This document shows positions 35,871 to 49,444 of a stretch of DNA of 64,000 nucleotides, in pieces. The notes beneath the pieces are model-generated. The model saw only the letters and a list, made by a program, of their open reading frames with translations, did no database searches and was not told the DNA's origin. A program made the position numbers and the translations under genes. The stretch's first letter is position 1. Every line of letters begins with the position of its first letter. The DNA lies in the NCBI GenBank assembly GCA_028455995.1, contig JABELC010000005.1, forward strand, positions 3,100,001 through 3,164,000, written 5' to 3'. The stretch comes from Scleromitrula shiraiana. Its lineage: Eukaryota; Ascomycota; Leotiomycetes; Helotiales; Sclerotiniaceae.

Positions 35871-38489
35871 CTTGGTTGGTTTATTAGATATTGCTATCCG
35901 TTTCAATTAAAGCTTTTCGTTGAAAATTCGACAACACTTTATATTAATATTGATTAAACATATGTTAAGTTTGTATAATACAGATGCACAAAACAATAAA
36001 TATTGTTTTCGATTGTTTGATATTCTAAAGAATCAATTGAAGTCTACATACCCAACCAAGCTTTTAAATTCCAGCCCACCAGCAAATCAACGTCAAATAA
36101 ATTCATAGCCGAAGTGCATAAAACTTCTGAGATAGTCATGTTAAGATTATGACTTAAAAAGGTCTAAAATCTCAGTCTCCCCACGTACAACATGAATAAG
36201 CGATTTTGACTTACATACTCACTTACTCAACCCAGTCTTTTTTGATCTTCTCAATACAATATCCATACCATATAACTTCATTATGATATCAAAAACAACA
36301 CGAGATAATACATTCCATAAATCAAACCAATTATAGTATTTGAAATGGACCATTACAAATAATTAACTGTACCCTATGGTACTTAATTCCATAGTCCCCA
36401 AAATAATCACCATGTCAAAATACCCCTTTACGTAGAAAGCGATCTCCCCAACCCAATCAAATTACATAACCAAAGAGCCAAAAAATTTTCTTCTCCCAAA
36501 CATCTCTACGTATATTAGATAAAAGCCACGTAATATAGTATTGGAATAAAAAATTCTGCTGTACCTAGTCGATATAGAACTACCCACCTTGCTACTCGGC
36601 ATCGCTTAATGCTGAGGAGGCATTAAATTATGATTACGAAGCACCAAATATCTAGATTCACGACTAATTGCACGCGCGGAAGAATGGAACGAAACCATCC
36701 GTAAATGAATGAATAAATAAATAGCTTACTTCGAAGTACAAACTATACTCTCTTCAACATTATAACCTCGATACACCATTAATCGACGAGCGAAGTCGCT
36801 TAGCCTAGCTTTCGATGTAGACCAGAAAAGAAGCAGGGGAAAAAATAAATGATTTTAGATGTAAGAAATATACATGTACAACGTGCGAACTCCATTTTCT
36901 ATTTGACTAGAAGGGAAGAATTATATAACTTACTTTCTCTATGTATTCTCTTACTCTAGATTTCCTTCTTTTTTTCACCTTCTCCCATTCCTCCTTGCTC
37001 TCTTCTTACCCCCCTTACCCTTCACCCTTCACCCTTCTCACTTCTCTTCTTCTCTTTTTACTACTTACTTACTAGGAATAGACGGGAGAAAACAGGAAGA
37101 GGGGAATAAAGGAATAATCTTGAAAGAAGCTATAAATATGTCTATAATTCGCAGACTCCTCATTCTCATTCCCCTCACGAATTCCCCCTTCTCACCTCCC
37201 CCTCTTTCCCTCAGTTACCCAATACACGACACCATCTTCTATACCACATCGCCGAAGAGAAAGCAAGGAGTTTTTCTATCCGCCCGCCGAGGATGGGGTT
37301 CTTGCACTTGTCTGCATAAAGGCGTATGATGGTTTGGTTTTGGATTTTTTTTTCCTTTTAATTATTCTTCACCTATCTATCTGGCTATCGCTGATATACA
37401 TGTACATGTATGTACATTTGTTACTGCCACCCAATACTCCATTTCTCGCTTCCTTGACCAATTCACTCTCATTTCAATACCTACCATACGCCTCTCTCAT
37501 CTTCATGTTCTTCCCTCCTTCCACTCTCCTTCCCCCCTCCTTTTCTCATTAGATATTCTAGATAATCATACCGATCCGATCCGATTCGATCAATAATACT
37601 TTCCTAACCTCGATGAATTCAATGGAATCATATGGTATACTGCAACATGACATAATGAATATTGAAAGGAAGAGGGAATATATAAGAAGAATGGATAAGA
37701 CCAACTAACAACCACAACCACAATCACAACCCGAACCAACCAAACCAAACCAAACCAAACCAAACCATCAAATAATTGACTGCTGGTTATCAATTAACTC
37801 ATATAATACTAGTAGCTATCCATCGTTCTTTATGAATCATATCGATAGTTATCGCTATATTTTGCGGGAAAGCATAGTATAGTAAAGTAAAATAAAGTAA
37901 ACTAAGTAAACCAAGTAAACTAAACAAATACCATCCCGATTTTCAACTTTAGATAGAAATTCCATCTACAAGCCACCCCATAATGCATGCACATCCCACC
38001 ACGCATCCATCAAACCAAACCAAACAGACCACACAAGTCACGCCAACTAATATCCTTTTTTTGAAAAGAAAAAAGAAGAAAAAGAAAAAAATTAAGAGAT
38101 ATTCAATCAGAGGAAAAATAAGTAAACAAAACAATATCGCGTTTAAAAAGCAAATTTCTTCTAGGTATTACACATACAATCGTATCATAAGCAGACAGAC
38201 AGGCAGACAGACAGACAGACAGATAAAACGCCTTATTAATAATCCTTGCCATGCCTTGCCTTGCGCCCTGCCTTTCCCTTCCTTTCCTTTCCTTTACTTT
38301 TTCATCCACGGATGGTAAGGATTTCTAATCTCTGGGATGAATTATTTGGGCAGATAAAATCATAACAGGCCCTCCCTTTCTCCTTTCTCCTTTCTCCTTT
38401 CCCCTTTCCCCTTTTCTACTCCCGTTCTCAACAACAACAACGACAACGACAACGACAACGACGATGATGATCAGTCCCCCAACCCACCA
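35871..38489. other. Gene-free, low-complexity region downstream of RSC7
   Basis: No coding region is supported. From about 37000 the sequence becomes rich in simple repeats: CCCTTCACCCTTCACCC, CCAAACCAAACCAAACC near 37740-37765, AAGTAAACTAAG near 37890, CAGACAGACAGACAG near 38200-38222 and CTTTCCTTTCCTTTCC. The RSC7 3' end lies at the right border. Confidence 0.5.
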
Positions 38490-40207
38490 TTACATAATCA
38501 ACCCCTTATCCACCATCAGCACGCCCCTCCTCCCATCCGCCTCCTCATCCCCCCAACGAGCCCTCCACCCCCTCTCCCTCTCCAACGCCTCCTCAAACGC
38601 CCTCCTACACTCCTCCGGCAATAGATCCTTCACCTCCTCGCTCACCCCGCTCAACCCCTTACTGCCCAAATCCCAGTCTTCGCCGTCCGGGCCGGGGATA
38701 CCATAGTGCATTGCGCCGGGGTCGGAGGAGAAGTATGTGTCGACTATCATGTAGTTTCTTGAGTGGAGGGGTTGGACGGGGGGGAAGAGGTTTGGAGTGG
38801 GATTTTGGCTTGAGGAGGAGGAGGGGGGAAGATGATCGTTTATTTGTTCCCAGCGGGCGTGGGTGGGTTGCATGGATTTGGGGTATTGCATCATATTTGT
38901 GTGGGGGTCGTAGACGCCATTTAGGGTTTGGTAGCGGGCTGCTGCGATGGCGGAGTTGAATCGACTGTTTGATTGTTAGTGATTATGATGATTATAATAG
39001 AGGAGGGTGGAATAGATGGAAACGGGAATACTGGGAGAGGATGAATTAAATAAAGGGAAAATGAAGAAAAACATACCTAGCTTCACGAGCATGTTCCAAC
39101 ATCCAATTAACATCATTAATTAAAACCTTTCTCTTTTTTCCGTCGACCATCTTTCCGGTCTGTGTTGGCATGGTAGGCTGTCCAGAATGATAAACCGAAC
39201 TAGCACCATGCCATGCGACATATTGATTTTTGTTATAGCTTTCGCCCTCCTTAACCGCATCATTAGGATCAGCCAACGAACCCTCCTCCACGCCCTCCGC
39301 TCTTGCCTTGGCAACATCATAATCATCCGTGATTCTCTTTCCACGGACGATAATCTGGGCGCCGAATTCGCGGAATACGGATCTCGCCGTAACGATACCA
39401 ATCGCACGACCTTTGTAGGAATGAGGAATCAATTCCCGCTCAATCATATCCCTCTTTTCATCCTCATCAATGATGATTTTAAAAAGTCTCTTGTGTTTCG
39501 CAAAAAACAAATAACTGTCTCTGAAACCCACGCATCTCGCCGGCTCCGTACTCAACATATAAAGTCTCTTTCCCCTGCCATGGACCGTAAAAGTTCGACA
39601 TCGGTATTCGCGCCCATCTTGTAGATAACCCAATTTATCGACCTTCTTCTCGCCTTCCTCATCTTCGGGTAATTCCACCTCGTCGTTCACTACATCCATC
39701 ATGTTTCCCTCTTTATCAACAGGTTGCTGTGTAACATGAGAAGGACCACCCCTTCGAGCCCATCTCCCCCCACCTCTTCCCCATCCGCCTCTCCCTCTAC
39801 CTCGTCCTCTCCCCGGCGTCGTCGCCCCAGGCGTACCCCCATCGTCTAAATCCCACCCGGGGGGTTTATTCTTAGGCGGTCTACCCAGCCGACGTTTTCG
39901 CACCACGGGTTCAGGAACCGGTGTTGTGGGCGCGGAACCAACTTCGGATTCATTGCCTTCATCTTCCTCTTCGGCATTTTCTTCCTCGTCGTCTATTTCT
40001 GGCGGTGTTCCTGGATCGGATAAAGGTGCATCGTTTAGGGTTTCGTCATCGGCTTCATCGAATGTTTGAGGTGTATTTTCTATTTTATCCATATGTTTTG
40101 ATTAGAAATTTATGTCTTGTTAATGCGCCCGGAGGAATTATAGTAATTGACATACTCAATGCTGCAGCTGCATTTTTGGCGGCTGCTCTGCCTGGTCTTC
40201 TACCCAT
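38490..40207 (-). CDS. RSC7: RSC/SWI-SNF chromatin-remodelling subunit Rsc7/Swp82-type
   Basis: Exons 40156-40207, 39077-40079 and 38490-38964 give 1530 nt and 509 residues. The start MGRRPGRAAAKNAAAAL comes from a 52-nt first exon. It is followed by a long acidic region, a GRPPKNKPPGWD block with AT-hook character and a GRGRGRGGWGRGGGR stretch. The conserved core reads VDKLGYLQDGREYRCRTFTV, GKRLYMLSTEPARCVGFRDSY, FKIIIDEDEKRDMIE, SYKGRAIGIVTARSVFREFGA, and then AARYQTLNGVYDPHTNMMQYPK and HSRNYMIVDTYFSS. These are typical of the Rsc7/Swp82 family, a nuclear subunit of RSC and SWI/SNF remodellers. The first intron ends at AAATAG directly before AAAATACACC; an ATG inside that intron would give a shorter ORF lacking the conserved N-terminal residues. 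Confidence 0.92.
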
Positions 40208-42449
40208 TTTGATAGTATGATTGCTATTCAATTCTATCTGGATTGTTAATATTCAATCACTCAATTTGAGTTTTGATGGACTATCGCGACTTTGAGGTTC
40301 AAACGCGAATTGCCAAATCGGCCGCTAGGTCAGATTGTTGTGATCCACACTAACCTAATCTGGCAGCTAGTCATGTGATCATATATTCTCCCATGAATCC
40401 TTTTCCATTCCGTTTTCCCAGGACTTTATCCGATGCATCACCTTACCATCTTAGCATTTCGAATGAGACCTAACCATGAGATAAACTCCTGAAAAAATCT
40501 TTAATAAACATGAGGCAGAATGCTTGAGGGTCATGTTCATCACGACCATGTCTGATCAGAACACATGGTTCATAGACGGAGCAGGACTATGTTGCGGTCC
40601 AGAACCGATCACGATGGGATTGAAAATACGATGCGATATCCGGTGTACGACACATGCAGGTAGGCATCTAAAACGAGATTTTTTATCCGTCCGTCCATCT
40701 ATGTGTCCTTCTGCTTGCTTCCTATATGTGTGTATGTATGTATGTAGTGAGTGAGTGTGATGTTTGGATGCAGAGCAGATATTCACATATGCATGGATCC
40801 GTCGGAGGCTTCATAATAATAATAGTTCGCATGGTTATTACATGTTATGTATGGGTCACGACAGATATGATGCTTGCTGCATGTACGAGTAAGGTGTGGT
40901 GTAGTAGCTATGGATATATGTTATGTAGCTGCTGTAGATTTATTGCTATTGTACGCCCTAGATGAAGCACGATTGATATTCATTGAATATCCCATCCAAC
41001 GGATTCATTACCGACTGCTTGGAAGCCTTGAATGCAGAGAGAAATCATTCGATTTTGCTTGCTGTATGTACTCCAAGTGAGGTAAAATCCCGCCCCGCCG
41101 TCTGACAGCAGTATATGAATGGATATCGATGGATATGTTATTCTTCAAGTTGGTAACCTGCCCTCCTGTTTTGAGGAGATTTCTATCTTACTCATCTATT
41201 GTCAAACATTGCGATTTTTGGTATACCGCAGGTAAACGATCCCTTTGGTGCTGTATTGCATGCCGATGAATGCGTATTGGCATTTCGTTTTGTACATACC
41301 CCCACTCCTTGGATAGATACATGATCGTTGTTGCAGACGTTGCCTAGCAGATCGAATAGATGAGGAGGCTGACCTAAGATGAATGAGATGCAGTGCAGCT
41401 CGTATAGGATGGATAGATGCTAGGTAGATGAATTTGTATTGGGCTGAATATCTGATTTGGGATGTGAGTACCGTTGAGTATGTGGATATAGATGTGTACA
41501 AGTTTGATTGATGCAAGTAATGGGTTTTAATCCTGTCATGTATTGTATTTGTTGACCGATATATTGCTTCAGCTTGACCACCAAACTTGTGATACAAGAT
41601 TTGCCCCAATTCGTCATATGAACTTCGCTGCGGTGACAATCCGATGAAACCCGATTCTTGTATTCAAAACCGCTTTGCTTCTTATTTATTACTTCTTTGC
41701 TTCATATTTGTGTATTGGTAATCCAAAAATAAAGTTTGTGTTATCGAATCCAATAGAGTAGATGCTTGATGATATGACGTAGATAGCTTGACTCTCCAGC
41801 TATGTCAGCGTATTATATTATATCTACGGTCAACGTAGTCGTTACAAATTCACCTTGACTCGCCTCGCCTCGCCTCGCCGAGGAGCTAGAAGTTGAGGTT
41901 TCTGAATCGTCAAATCAATTTATTGAGATTCATTGAACGGCTGTAAGCATTTATAAGAGAAAATGAGGATAGAAAGAAGGAGGAAGACAAGGCATAATAC
42001 ATATGCATAGTAAGTAGGTACACTTTATTTATATTTACAGTTTCAATATGAATAGAATTGTTCCCCCACTCCCACTCCCACTCCCACTCCTACTCCTACT
42101 CCCACTCCCCTATTAAAGATCTAATCTTTGTAGTAAGATGAAAGAAGGGGAGAAAAAAAAAGAAACCCTTTCTTTCTTAACAACTGGATCCATATAGATA
42201 TACCAAGAGAATCTCTTTGTTGTCATTATTCTTCATCATCATCATCATCATCAGTATCTGCATCATCATAATTCTCCATATTATTTTAGTTAACAACTCC
42301 ACACCTATCTAAAATTCACCTACTACTGTGCCTACTATGCCTACTGTGCCTACTACTCATCAGATGTTGGAATAGTGTATTTTATACTTTTGTTTTTATC
42401 TTGTTCTGAGCAGAGATCAGCTTTCTCCTCCTCTCTGTAATCTGTATTA

Positions 42450-42478
42450 ATCGATCAATCGATCAATCAAATCAATCA

Positions 42479-42559
<81 letters not shown>
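42450..42559. repeat. AATC tetranucleotide microsatellite
   Basis: About 25 copies of CAAT in phase over 110 bp, with a few imperfect units (GATCAATC, CAAATC) at the left end. Confidence 0.92.
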
Positions 42560-43639
42560 GTTTACTTTCTTTTCCAGTTGAATAATATTTCTTCTTTTGA
42601 ACAATTATATCGTATATCATCTCATCTGTATTCCGAAAAAACTTGTATTATATCTATTCTATGAAATTGCACGTTGAATCTATTTAATAATAAGTCGTTC
42701 GATCAAGCATCAATCAATATCAATCAATTAATCAATCAATCCATCAATCCATCCCATCATCAATCACAACCATTCAATCAAATCATCCCCACAACCAGAA
42801 AAAAAACCAACAAATTCGAATTCGAACAACAACCTCAATCAAATACGAGTGAAGCAACGCTCTTGTTTTCTCTTCTTGTCGATTTGGTTGTTTTTTTTTT
42901 TTTTTTTTGACAGCTTCAGGAATTCGCCCTACTTAATCTATTGACCTCGGGACCTCAAATATATTGAATCACTTGCCCCTCTCTTGTATCTTGCCTCTTA
43001 AAAAAAATCATTAGTTCTAGTCCTTCCCGTGGATCTCAAAATTAGCAACTCCAGGTTTTCGATTCCAGAGTTGGCAAGTAATAAATCTCCACCCAAGCCA
43101 GCATTTTTTTTTTTTTTTTTAATTTTTTTTTTTTAATATTATTACTTTCCTTTTGCCTTTTGACCAGTCAATTCCAGTCCAGTCCTAGTCAGTGTCAGTG
43201 TCAGTGTCAGTATCAGTATCAGTATCAGTATCAGTCCCCCAGTTTGTGTGGTCATCGCATCGACCAAGACTAAGACTAAGACTAAGACTAAGGGAAAAAA
43301 GGACCAAAAAATAGGCGATAAACTTACAAGTTCGCCTTCGTCCGAGAGCCTAAGGTACAATTCCAATTTAATTTTTATTTTTGGAGAGAAGTGGAAGTGA
43401 AAGTGGAAGTGGAAGGTTAGAGAGAGAAAGGACTTTATTAGCAGCACTTGGAGAGAAAAGAGCCCCCAGCTCTCATACATACTCATAACTCATAGCAAAA
43501 AAAAAGGACCCTCATACCCTCATACCCTCATACCCTCATATCCTCATCATCAATCATTCAATCAATCTTCCTTATTAATTTATTAATTATTCTTTTCCCC
43601 TCCTTCATCGACCATTACAATACACAATACAATACAATT

Positions 43640-43770
43640 CAATACCAATACCAATACCAATACCAATACCAATACCAATAACAATACCAATAACAATACC
43701 AATACCAATATCAATACCAACAAACACCAATACCAACACCAATACCAATACCAATACCAATACCATACAA
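43640..43770. repeat. CCAATA hexamer microsatellite
   Basis: Imperfect run of ACCAAT/ACCAATA units with occasional AACAAT and CCAACA variants. Confidence 0.9.
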
Positions 43771-44431
43771 ATATAAATACAAATACAATAAAATACAAGA
43801 GAAATAAGAACAAGAGAATATCATCAAAACATTTTATTTGAAAATTCCCTTTTTCTTTTCTTTACAATTTCATAAATCTTTTTTTATTTTCTTAAATAAA
43901 ATATTGATACAATCTTCTTCTTATCTTCCTTCTTCTTCTCCTTCTTCTCCTCCTTCTCCTTCTCTTTCAATTCTCAAATTCAATTTTCCATTTATCAAAA
44001 AAAAAAATAGTATAAAGGACTTATTATTATTATTACTTCCAAAAAAGAGAGTTCCTTCTTATACATCAATTCAAGGTTCATCAAGGTGTTAAATTTCTCC
44101 GGGTTTTTCTTGAACGACGGAACGAACTGCGGCTCACTTCCACCATCAATCCTTCCTTCATATACAATTCGATTTTCCAGAATCTTAACGAATAACGGAA
44201 TCAAAATCAAAACTCCACGTTACTCGTCGCAGTTACAAAGTGACTAAACTATATCGTCGATCTCGAATATAAACTTTGGAAGTTACCGATATACTGCGGA
44301 ATCCTTACGAGCTTCCCTTATCGACAGTTTCGAAGTTCGCATCGAAGAATACAAAGAGAATACAGCATACATATAATATTTTGATAATCTACAATCTGCG
44401 GAGGTTGTAGAAGCTATAGAAGAGAAGAGAA

Positions 44432-47400
44432 ATGGCAGGGTCAGAGCACGACTTGCTCAAGCAAGCTACACAAACAATGATGGCAAGGTACGAATTGGCA
44501 CAAAAAATTTCATATTTCCCTTCGATGTTACCAAATCTCAAATCTTTCGTCATAATTGTATCGAGTACCGATATACGGAACTTCTTAATTCACAAATACA
44601 CATCTACACATTTACACATTTACACATCTACACATCTACACATTTACACATTCATACATATAATATGCAATACGGAATGGAATGGAATGGAATGGATCAA
44701 TCATATCATACCTTTCATACCTAGGTATATAATTTGAGAAAGCTATCTTCAAGTTGGAGACTTATAGAGAACTAGAGTATAGTATAGTATACTTATATAC
44801 TATAGGGAGATATGAGAAAAAATAATTGAAGATAATTGAAGGCTTCTCTTCTCGTCTCTATTATTTATCTATTACTCTTACTCTTACTCTTACTTTTACT
44901 CTTTGACTCTTCTTTATCAATTCAATTCATCTCACTTTCTTTTTCATCCAAAAAAAGTTATTTGCACATGCTGAACAAGTAAAACGTCAAAGTTGGCGAG
45001 GGGTATCCGGTTGTAATCGCATTCTCTTATCGAAGCGGCAATCGGAGTACAATTTTATGTGTACCACTTTTTGAACATGTTATTTGTACATCCACAAGGG
45101 AATAGGAAAAATAAAACGTTTTCTCGTCATGGTTACTCCTGTTTGAACATCCTGAATTCCTTTTTGTAAGAGATGTAGCACATTAAAATCCTATAGCTAC
45201 TCATTCTTCAAGATCATTCCTTCTCATAACAATTTACATGAGTCCTTACAATTTTAATCCACTTCATTACAATATAATGCCTTCAATTCATGATCTTTGG
45301 TCATTTTTTAATGTTACTTTAGCTAATCTAATTCATAATAGAGACGATGATAATGATCATATCGATTCCGATACACCCCGCTCCGGTGTCGCAACCCCAC
45401 AGCCAGATCCTTCTGACAAGCGAACTCCTGGCATATTACATAGCTTCTTTGGACAGGTTGGTTTTGGTTCTTCTCCATATGAAAATCCATCGCAAAAAGT
45501 TGTCACACAAGAAAGTGATACTGAAAATCACTTTTATTTCCCATCGCAGAAAACCGAGACAGGTGGTACTCTAATGAATATCCCCAAGGATGATAATCAG
45601 GAAGAAAATAGTAGTCCACTGACTCAGCTCCATGAGCAATCAGCGCGTTCTCAATTACCTGAGAATCATCCTTATCCCACTCCACCTGTTTCTCATCCAT
45701 CTTCCTTGCACAGATTAAATTTGAGTGATGAGCCTTCAGAAGACAATGGGAATAATGCACAAAGAGCAACAACAACCATAGACCGAGATTGCATTTCGGA
45801 ATCAATTCCGTCACATGCAAGAAGAGGGTCATCGATGGTTCCGTTGTCAAATATTGTTACCACTTCAAGTGTTCATGCAACTCATTTTTCAAATCCAAGC
45901 GATCTTCCCTGCGAGCACACGTCCTCCCCCCCTCTTCCACTTTCACGAGCACAGTCCAAGTTGCACAGTTCACCCTCTTATGATCGACTCAAGAAGCTAA
46001 CATGTGATGCGCAAAAGAGTACACCTTCCACACCTACTCGCGCTCTATCAAATCAGACTTCAAAGTCTGATACAAGTGCAGCGAGCGCAGGATCTTCCGA
46101 TCATCCTGTCGGACAAAATGGCAAATCAAATACGAGCGATCCCATAACAGGATCTTCCACATCGAACAGTGTTGCGCCATCTTTAAGAGCAACAAAAGGA
46201 AAGCTGACGGTAAAGATATCCGAAGCTAGAGGATTAAAAAGGAGTGTGGATCCCTATGTTGTAGCAGTTTTTCAACGTAACGAACTCGTCTCCAAGGGAC
46301 CACATACGGATGATTCAGATGACCACGATGATGTTTCGCATAGCCCTATGGGTGGTATTCCAATTACGCGAACTGGAAGTGATTCCGGTCGTCCCATGGC
46401 TATTCCAATGAAGAGTCGGCAAAGTAGCAACACTAGTCTTTCAGATTACAGAGATTTTAAAAACAAGGGCCGAAAGATGTTCACCAACCCTAAATGGGAT
46501 ACAGAAGCTGTTTTGTGCGTACAAGAACATTAATGTTTGATGGTTTACATAGCTAACCAATTTTTAGTGATGTTGTAGGTTCAGATTCGAGAGTTAACAT
46601 TACCATCTACGATCGAGCCCAACAAGCAGAGGAATTCTTAGGTCACATCGATCTCGAGGCCAACCTTGTTGAAAACGATAGTTCACCAATTAGAGGTTGG
46701 TTTCCACTTCATGGAAAGGATAATCTTAAAGACAACTTTTCCACGGGAGTTGTGGGGGAGGTTCATGTTGAAATCACTTTTCAACGAACCGATAAGAGAC
46801 ATTTCGGACCAGATGATTTCCAGATCTTAAAACTTATCGGAAAGGGTACATTTGGTCAAGTCTACCAAGTACGGAAGAAGGATACCAAACGTATTTATGC
46901 GATGAAGGTTCTTCAAAAGAAGGTCATAGTCCAAAAGAAGGAGGTTGCACATACGGTTGGAGAGAGAAATATCCTAGTTCGAACTGCTACCGCCGATTCA
47001 CCATTTATCGTAGGACTTAAGTTCTCTTTCCAAACACCTACAGATCTTTATCTTGTCACAGATTATATGTCTGGTGGTGAATTATTCTGGCATTTGCAAA
47101 AAGAGGGAAGATTTGATGAGAAGCGTGCAAAGTTCTATATTGCTGAACTTATTCTCGCACTTCAACATCTTCACAAACACGACATTGTTTACCGTGACTT
47201 GAAGCCCGAAAACATATTATTGGATGCCAATGGACATATTGCCTTGTGCGATTTTGGATTGTCAAAGGCAAATCTAACCAAGAATGCTACCACCAACACA
47301 TTTTGCGGTACTACCGAATATCTCGCCCCTGAAGTTCTTTTGGATGAGGCTGGATATACAAAGATGGTTGATTTTTGGTCTTTAGGTGTTCTGGTATTTG

Positions 47401-48032
47401 AAATGTGCTGTGGATGGAGTCCATTTTATGCCGAAGATACTCAACAAATGTATAAGAATATTGCATTCGGTAAAGTCCGATTCCCAAGAGATACTTTAAC
47501 AACCGAGGGTAGAAATTTTGTCAAAGGATTACTCAACCGAAATCCTAAGCATAGACTTGGAGCTACGGATGATGCTGAGGAATTAAAAAGGCATCCATTC
47601 TTCTCCGATATCGATTGGGATGCTCTTACCAAGAAGTTAATTACTCCACCTTTTAAGCCAAAGTTGAAGTCAGAAACAGACACGTCAAATTTCGATCCAG
47701 AATTCACCAACGCATTGAACGGAGCTTCATCTCTTAATGCACGTGCTGCAGCTCTCGCCGCAGGTATCGCAACTTCCACACCTTTATCACCAGGAATGCA
47801 AGCAAACTTTAAGGGATTTACATTCGTGGACGAAAGTTCAATCGAAGAAAATATGAGAGATAGAGTCAAGGATACATTTGATGATATGGATCAAGATGAA
47901 AAGGGACCTCATGATTGGGAAGATCCATTTGATATTCCGGATAAACAACGATCGGATCGAATGAGTGGAGTTGTAAGGACTAACACGAATGAGGATGAAC
48001 GAATGTTTAATGGTGATCATTTCGATGTGTAA
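44432..48032 (+). CDS. SCH9: Sch9-type AGC serine/threonine kinase with C2 domain
   Basis: The catalytic exons are 45243-46514 and 46568-48032, joined by an intron gtgcgt...tttttag that restores EAVFDVVGSDSRVNITIYD. A likely first exon at 44432-44487 (MAGSEHDLLKQATQTMMA) joins by a long intron to 45213 or 45243. Both keep the frame; alternatively translation starts at ATG 45238. With 44432 and 45243 the protein has 930 residues. Domains: a Ser/Pro-rich N-terminus, a C2 domain (KGKLTVKISEARGLK ... SRVNITIYDRAQ) and a kinase domain with GKGTFGQV, AMKVL, YRDLKPEN, CDFGLSK and activation loop TFCGTTEYLAPE. The AGC tail carries the hydrophobic motif FKGFTFVDE, whose Thr (about 861) is the TORC1-type site in yeast Sch9. 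Sch9 links nutrients to ribosome production, growth and stress resistance. The long leader region suggests translational or transcriptional control. Confidence 0.92.
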
Positions 48033-48273
48033 TTAATTATGAAAGAGTTTTGGTGCTTGGGTGGCTGGGTGGGCTGGCTATGTGTGGGTGTGAGTGTATG
48101 TGCAATTATCAATTAAGAGCTATTATACACTTTTATCTTTCTTCTCTCTCGGAGTCTTTTCTCCTCATCTTCCTCTCCCACTTCTTCGTCTTCGTTCACG
48201 TACGTACGTCATTCATGGATCCGGTTCGGTTATTGCATTTTTCATTTTTCATTTTTCATTTTTTATATTGATT

Positions 48274-48350
48274 TGATATTGATATTGATATTGATATTGA
48301 TATTGATATTGATATTGATATTGATATTGATATTGATATTGATATTGATA
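48274..48350. repeat. GATATT hexamer microsatellite
   Basis: About 12-13 consecutive copies of GATATT downstream of SCH9, probably within or just beyond its 3' UTR. Confidence 0.93.
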
Positions 48351-48518
48351 TGCATTTTCCATTAATATTTGCATCTATTGCATCTATTGCATCTATTGCA
48401 TCTATTGCATGCATGACATGCATGACATGCATCTACCTTAGGTATCTCATCTATCTGGTAATTGGGTTTACTGATTGAGTTTACTCTCCAATTTTCTTGA
48501 CTCTCCATCTTTCTATTC

Positions 48519-48551
<33 letters not shown>

Positions 48552-49397
48552 TCCATTCAACTTTCTTGCCTCAGTCGGCTTGTTCTAGGAATGCAAAAAT
48601 AAACAAAAAGCATAGTTTATTTTATTTTATTTTATTTTATTTTACTTTATTTTATACTACTTTACGTCAATCATATATATTCACATACATATATATCATA
48701 TCATAACACAACACAACTAATTGGCTTACCATCTTATTCGAGGCATGAATGAATGAATGGGCGTGAATGAATGGGCATGAATGAATGGGCATGAATGAAT
48801 GGGCATGAGTATGAGCATTGAAATCGGCGTAGTGTGGTAGTGTGGTAGTGTGGTAGTGTGGTATTGGGATGGGGTTTTTATTTGTTCTTTTTCTTGCTTA
48901 TGTATGGCTCTTTTTATTTTGCTCTCTGGGTCAGTGGTTGGATGGATGGATGGATGAATGGGCAGGATGTCGGTTTTTGTTGTGTGCATCGGTGAGGTGA
49001 CTGGGTGGTTTGGTTTGATGTGTGTGTTAGTTGGGCTGTGTTATGATGGATGTGTGCGTTGGGTTGGCTTGGGTTGGGGGAGAAATATATCGTATCGTAT
49101 CGTATCGTATCATATCGTATGGGATTATCACTATAGCATCGCATCGCACCGCATGGCATGGGATGGGTTAAAATCGTATATGTGGATTAATCGGAAGTCT
49201 AGGCGATAAGGAGAGAGATGATATAAAAAGAGCAGTCACGGTGGAATAGTGAATAAATTGATGGATTGATAGATTGTGGTTATGCTTATAATAACGGCAG
49301 AGAGGCGGAGAGGCAGAGAAGAGGCAGAAATGTCGACGGAAGATACGGAATACAATGAATATAAACGGAATAGGACTCGGGAGAGCGTATAGGGGAA

Positions 49398-49444
49398 GGG
49401 GGGGGGGGGGGGGGGACAGAGAGAGAGAGAGAGAGAGAGAGAGA
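49398..49444. repeat. Poly-G (18 nt) followed by GA repeat
   Basis: A run of 18 G at 49398-49415 followed by ACAG and about 13 GA units. The strand is purine-only over about 50 bp, so triplex or quadruplex structure is possible. Confidence 0.92.

Larger units (their letters stand above)
40208..44431. promoter_or_regulatory. 4.2 kb divergent upstream region of RSC7 and SCH9
   Basis: No coding region is supported. It probably contains both promoters and a long SCH9 5' leader. Simple repeats are frequent: CTCGCCTCGCCTCGCC at 41860, CCCACT-type hexamers at 42065-42113, an AATC tetramer array at 42450-42559, CAGTGT/CAGTAT hexamers at 43190-43240 and CCAATA hexamers at 43640-43770. Poly-T and poly-A tracts occur near 42890, 43105 and 44005. 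Confidence 0.5.
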
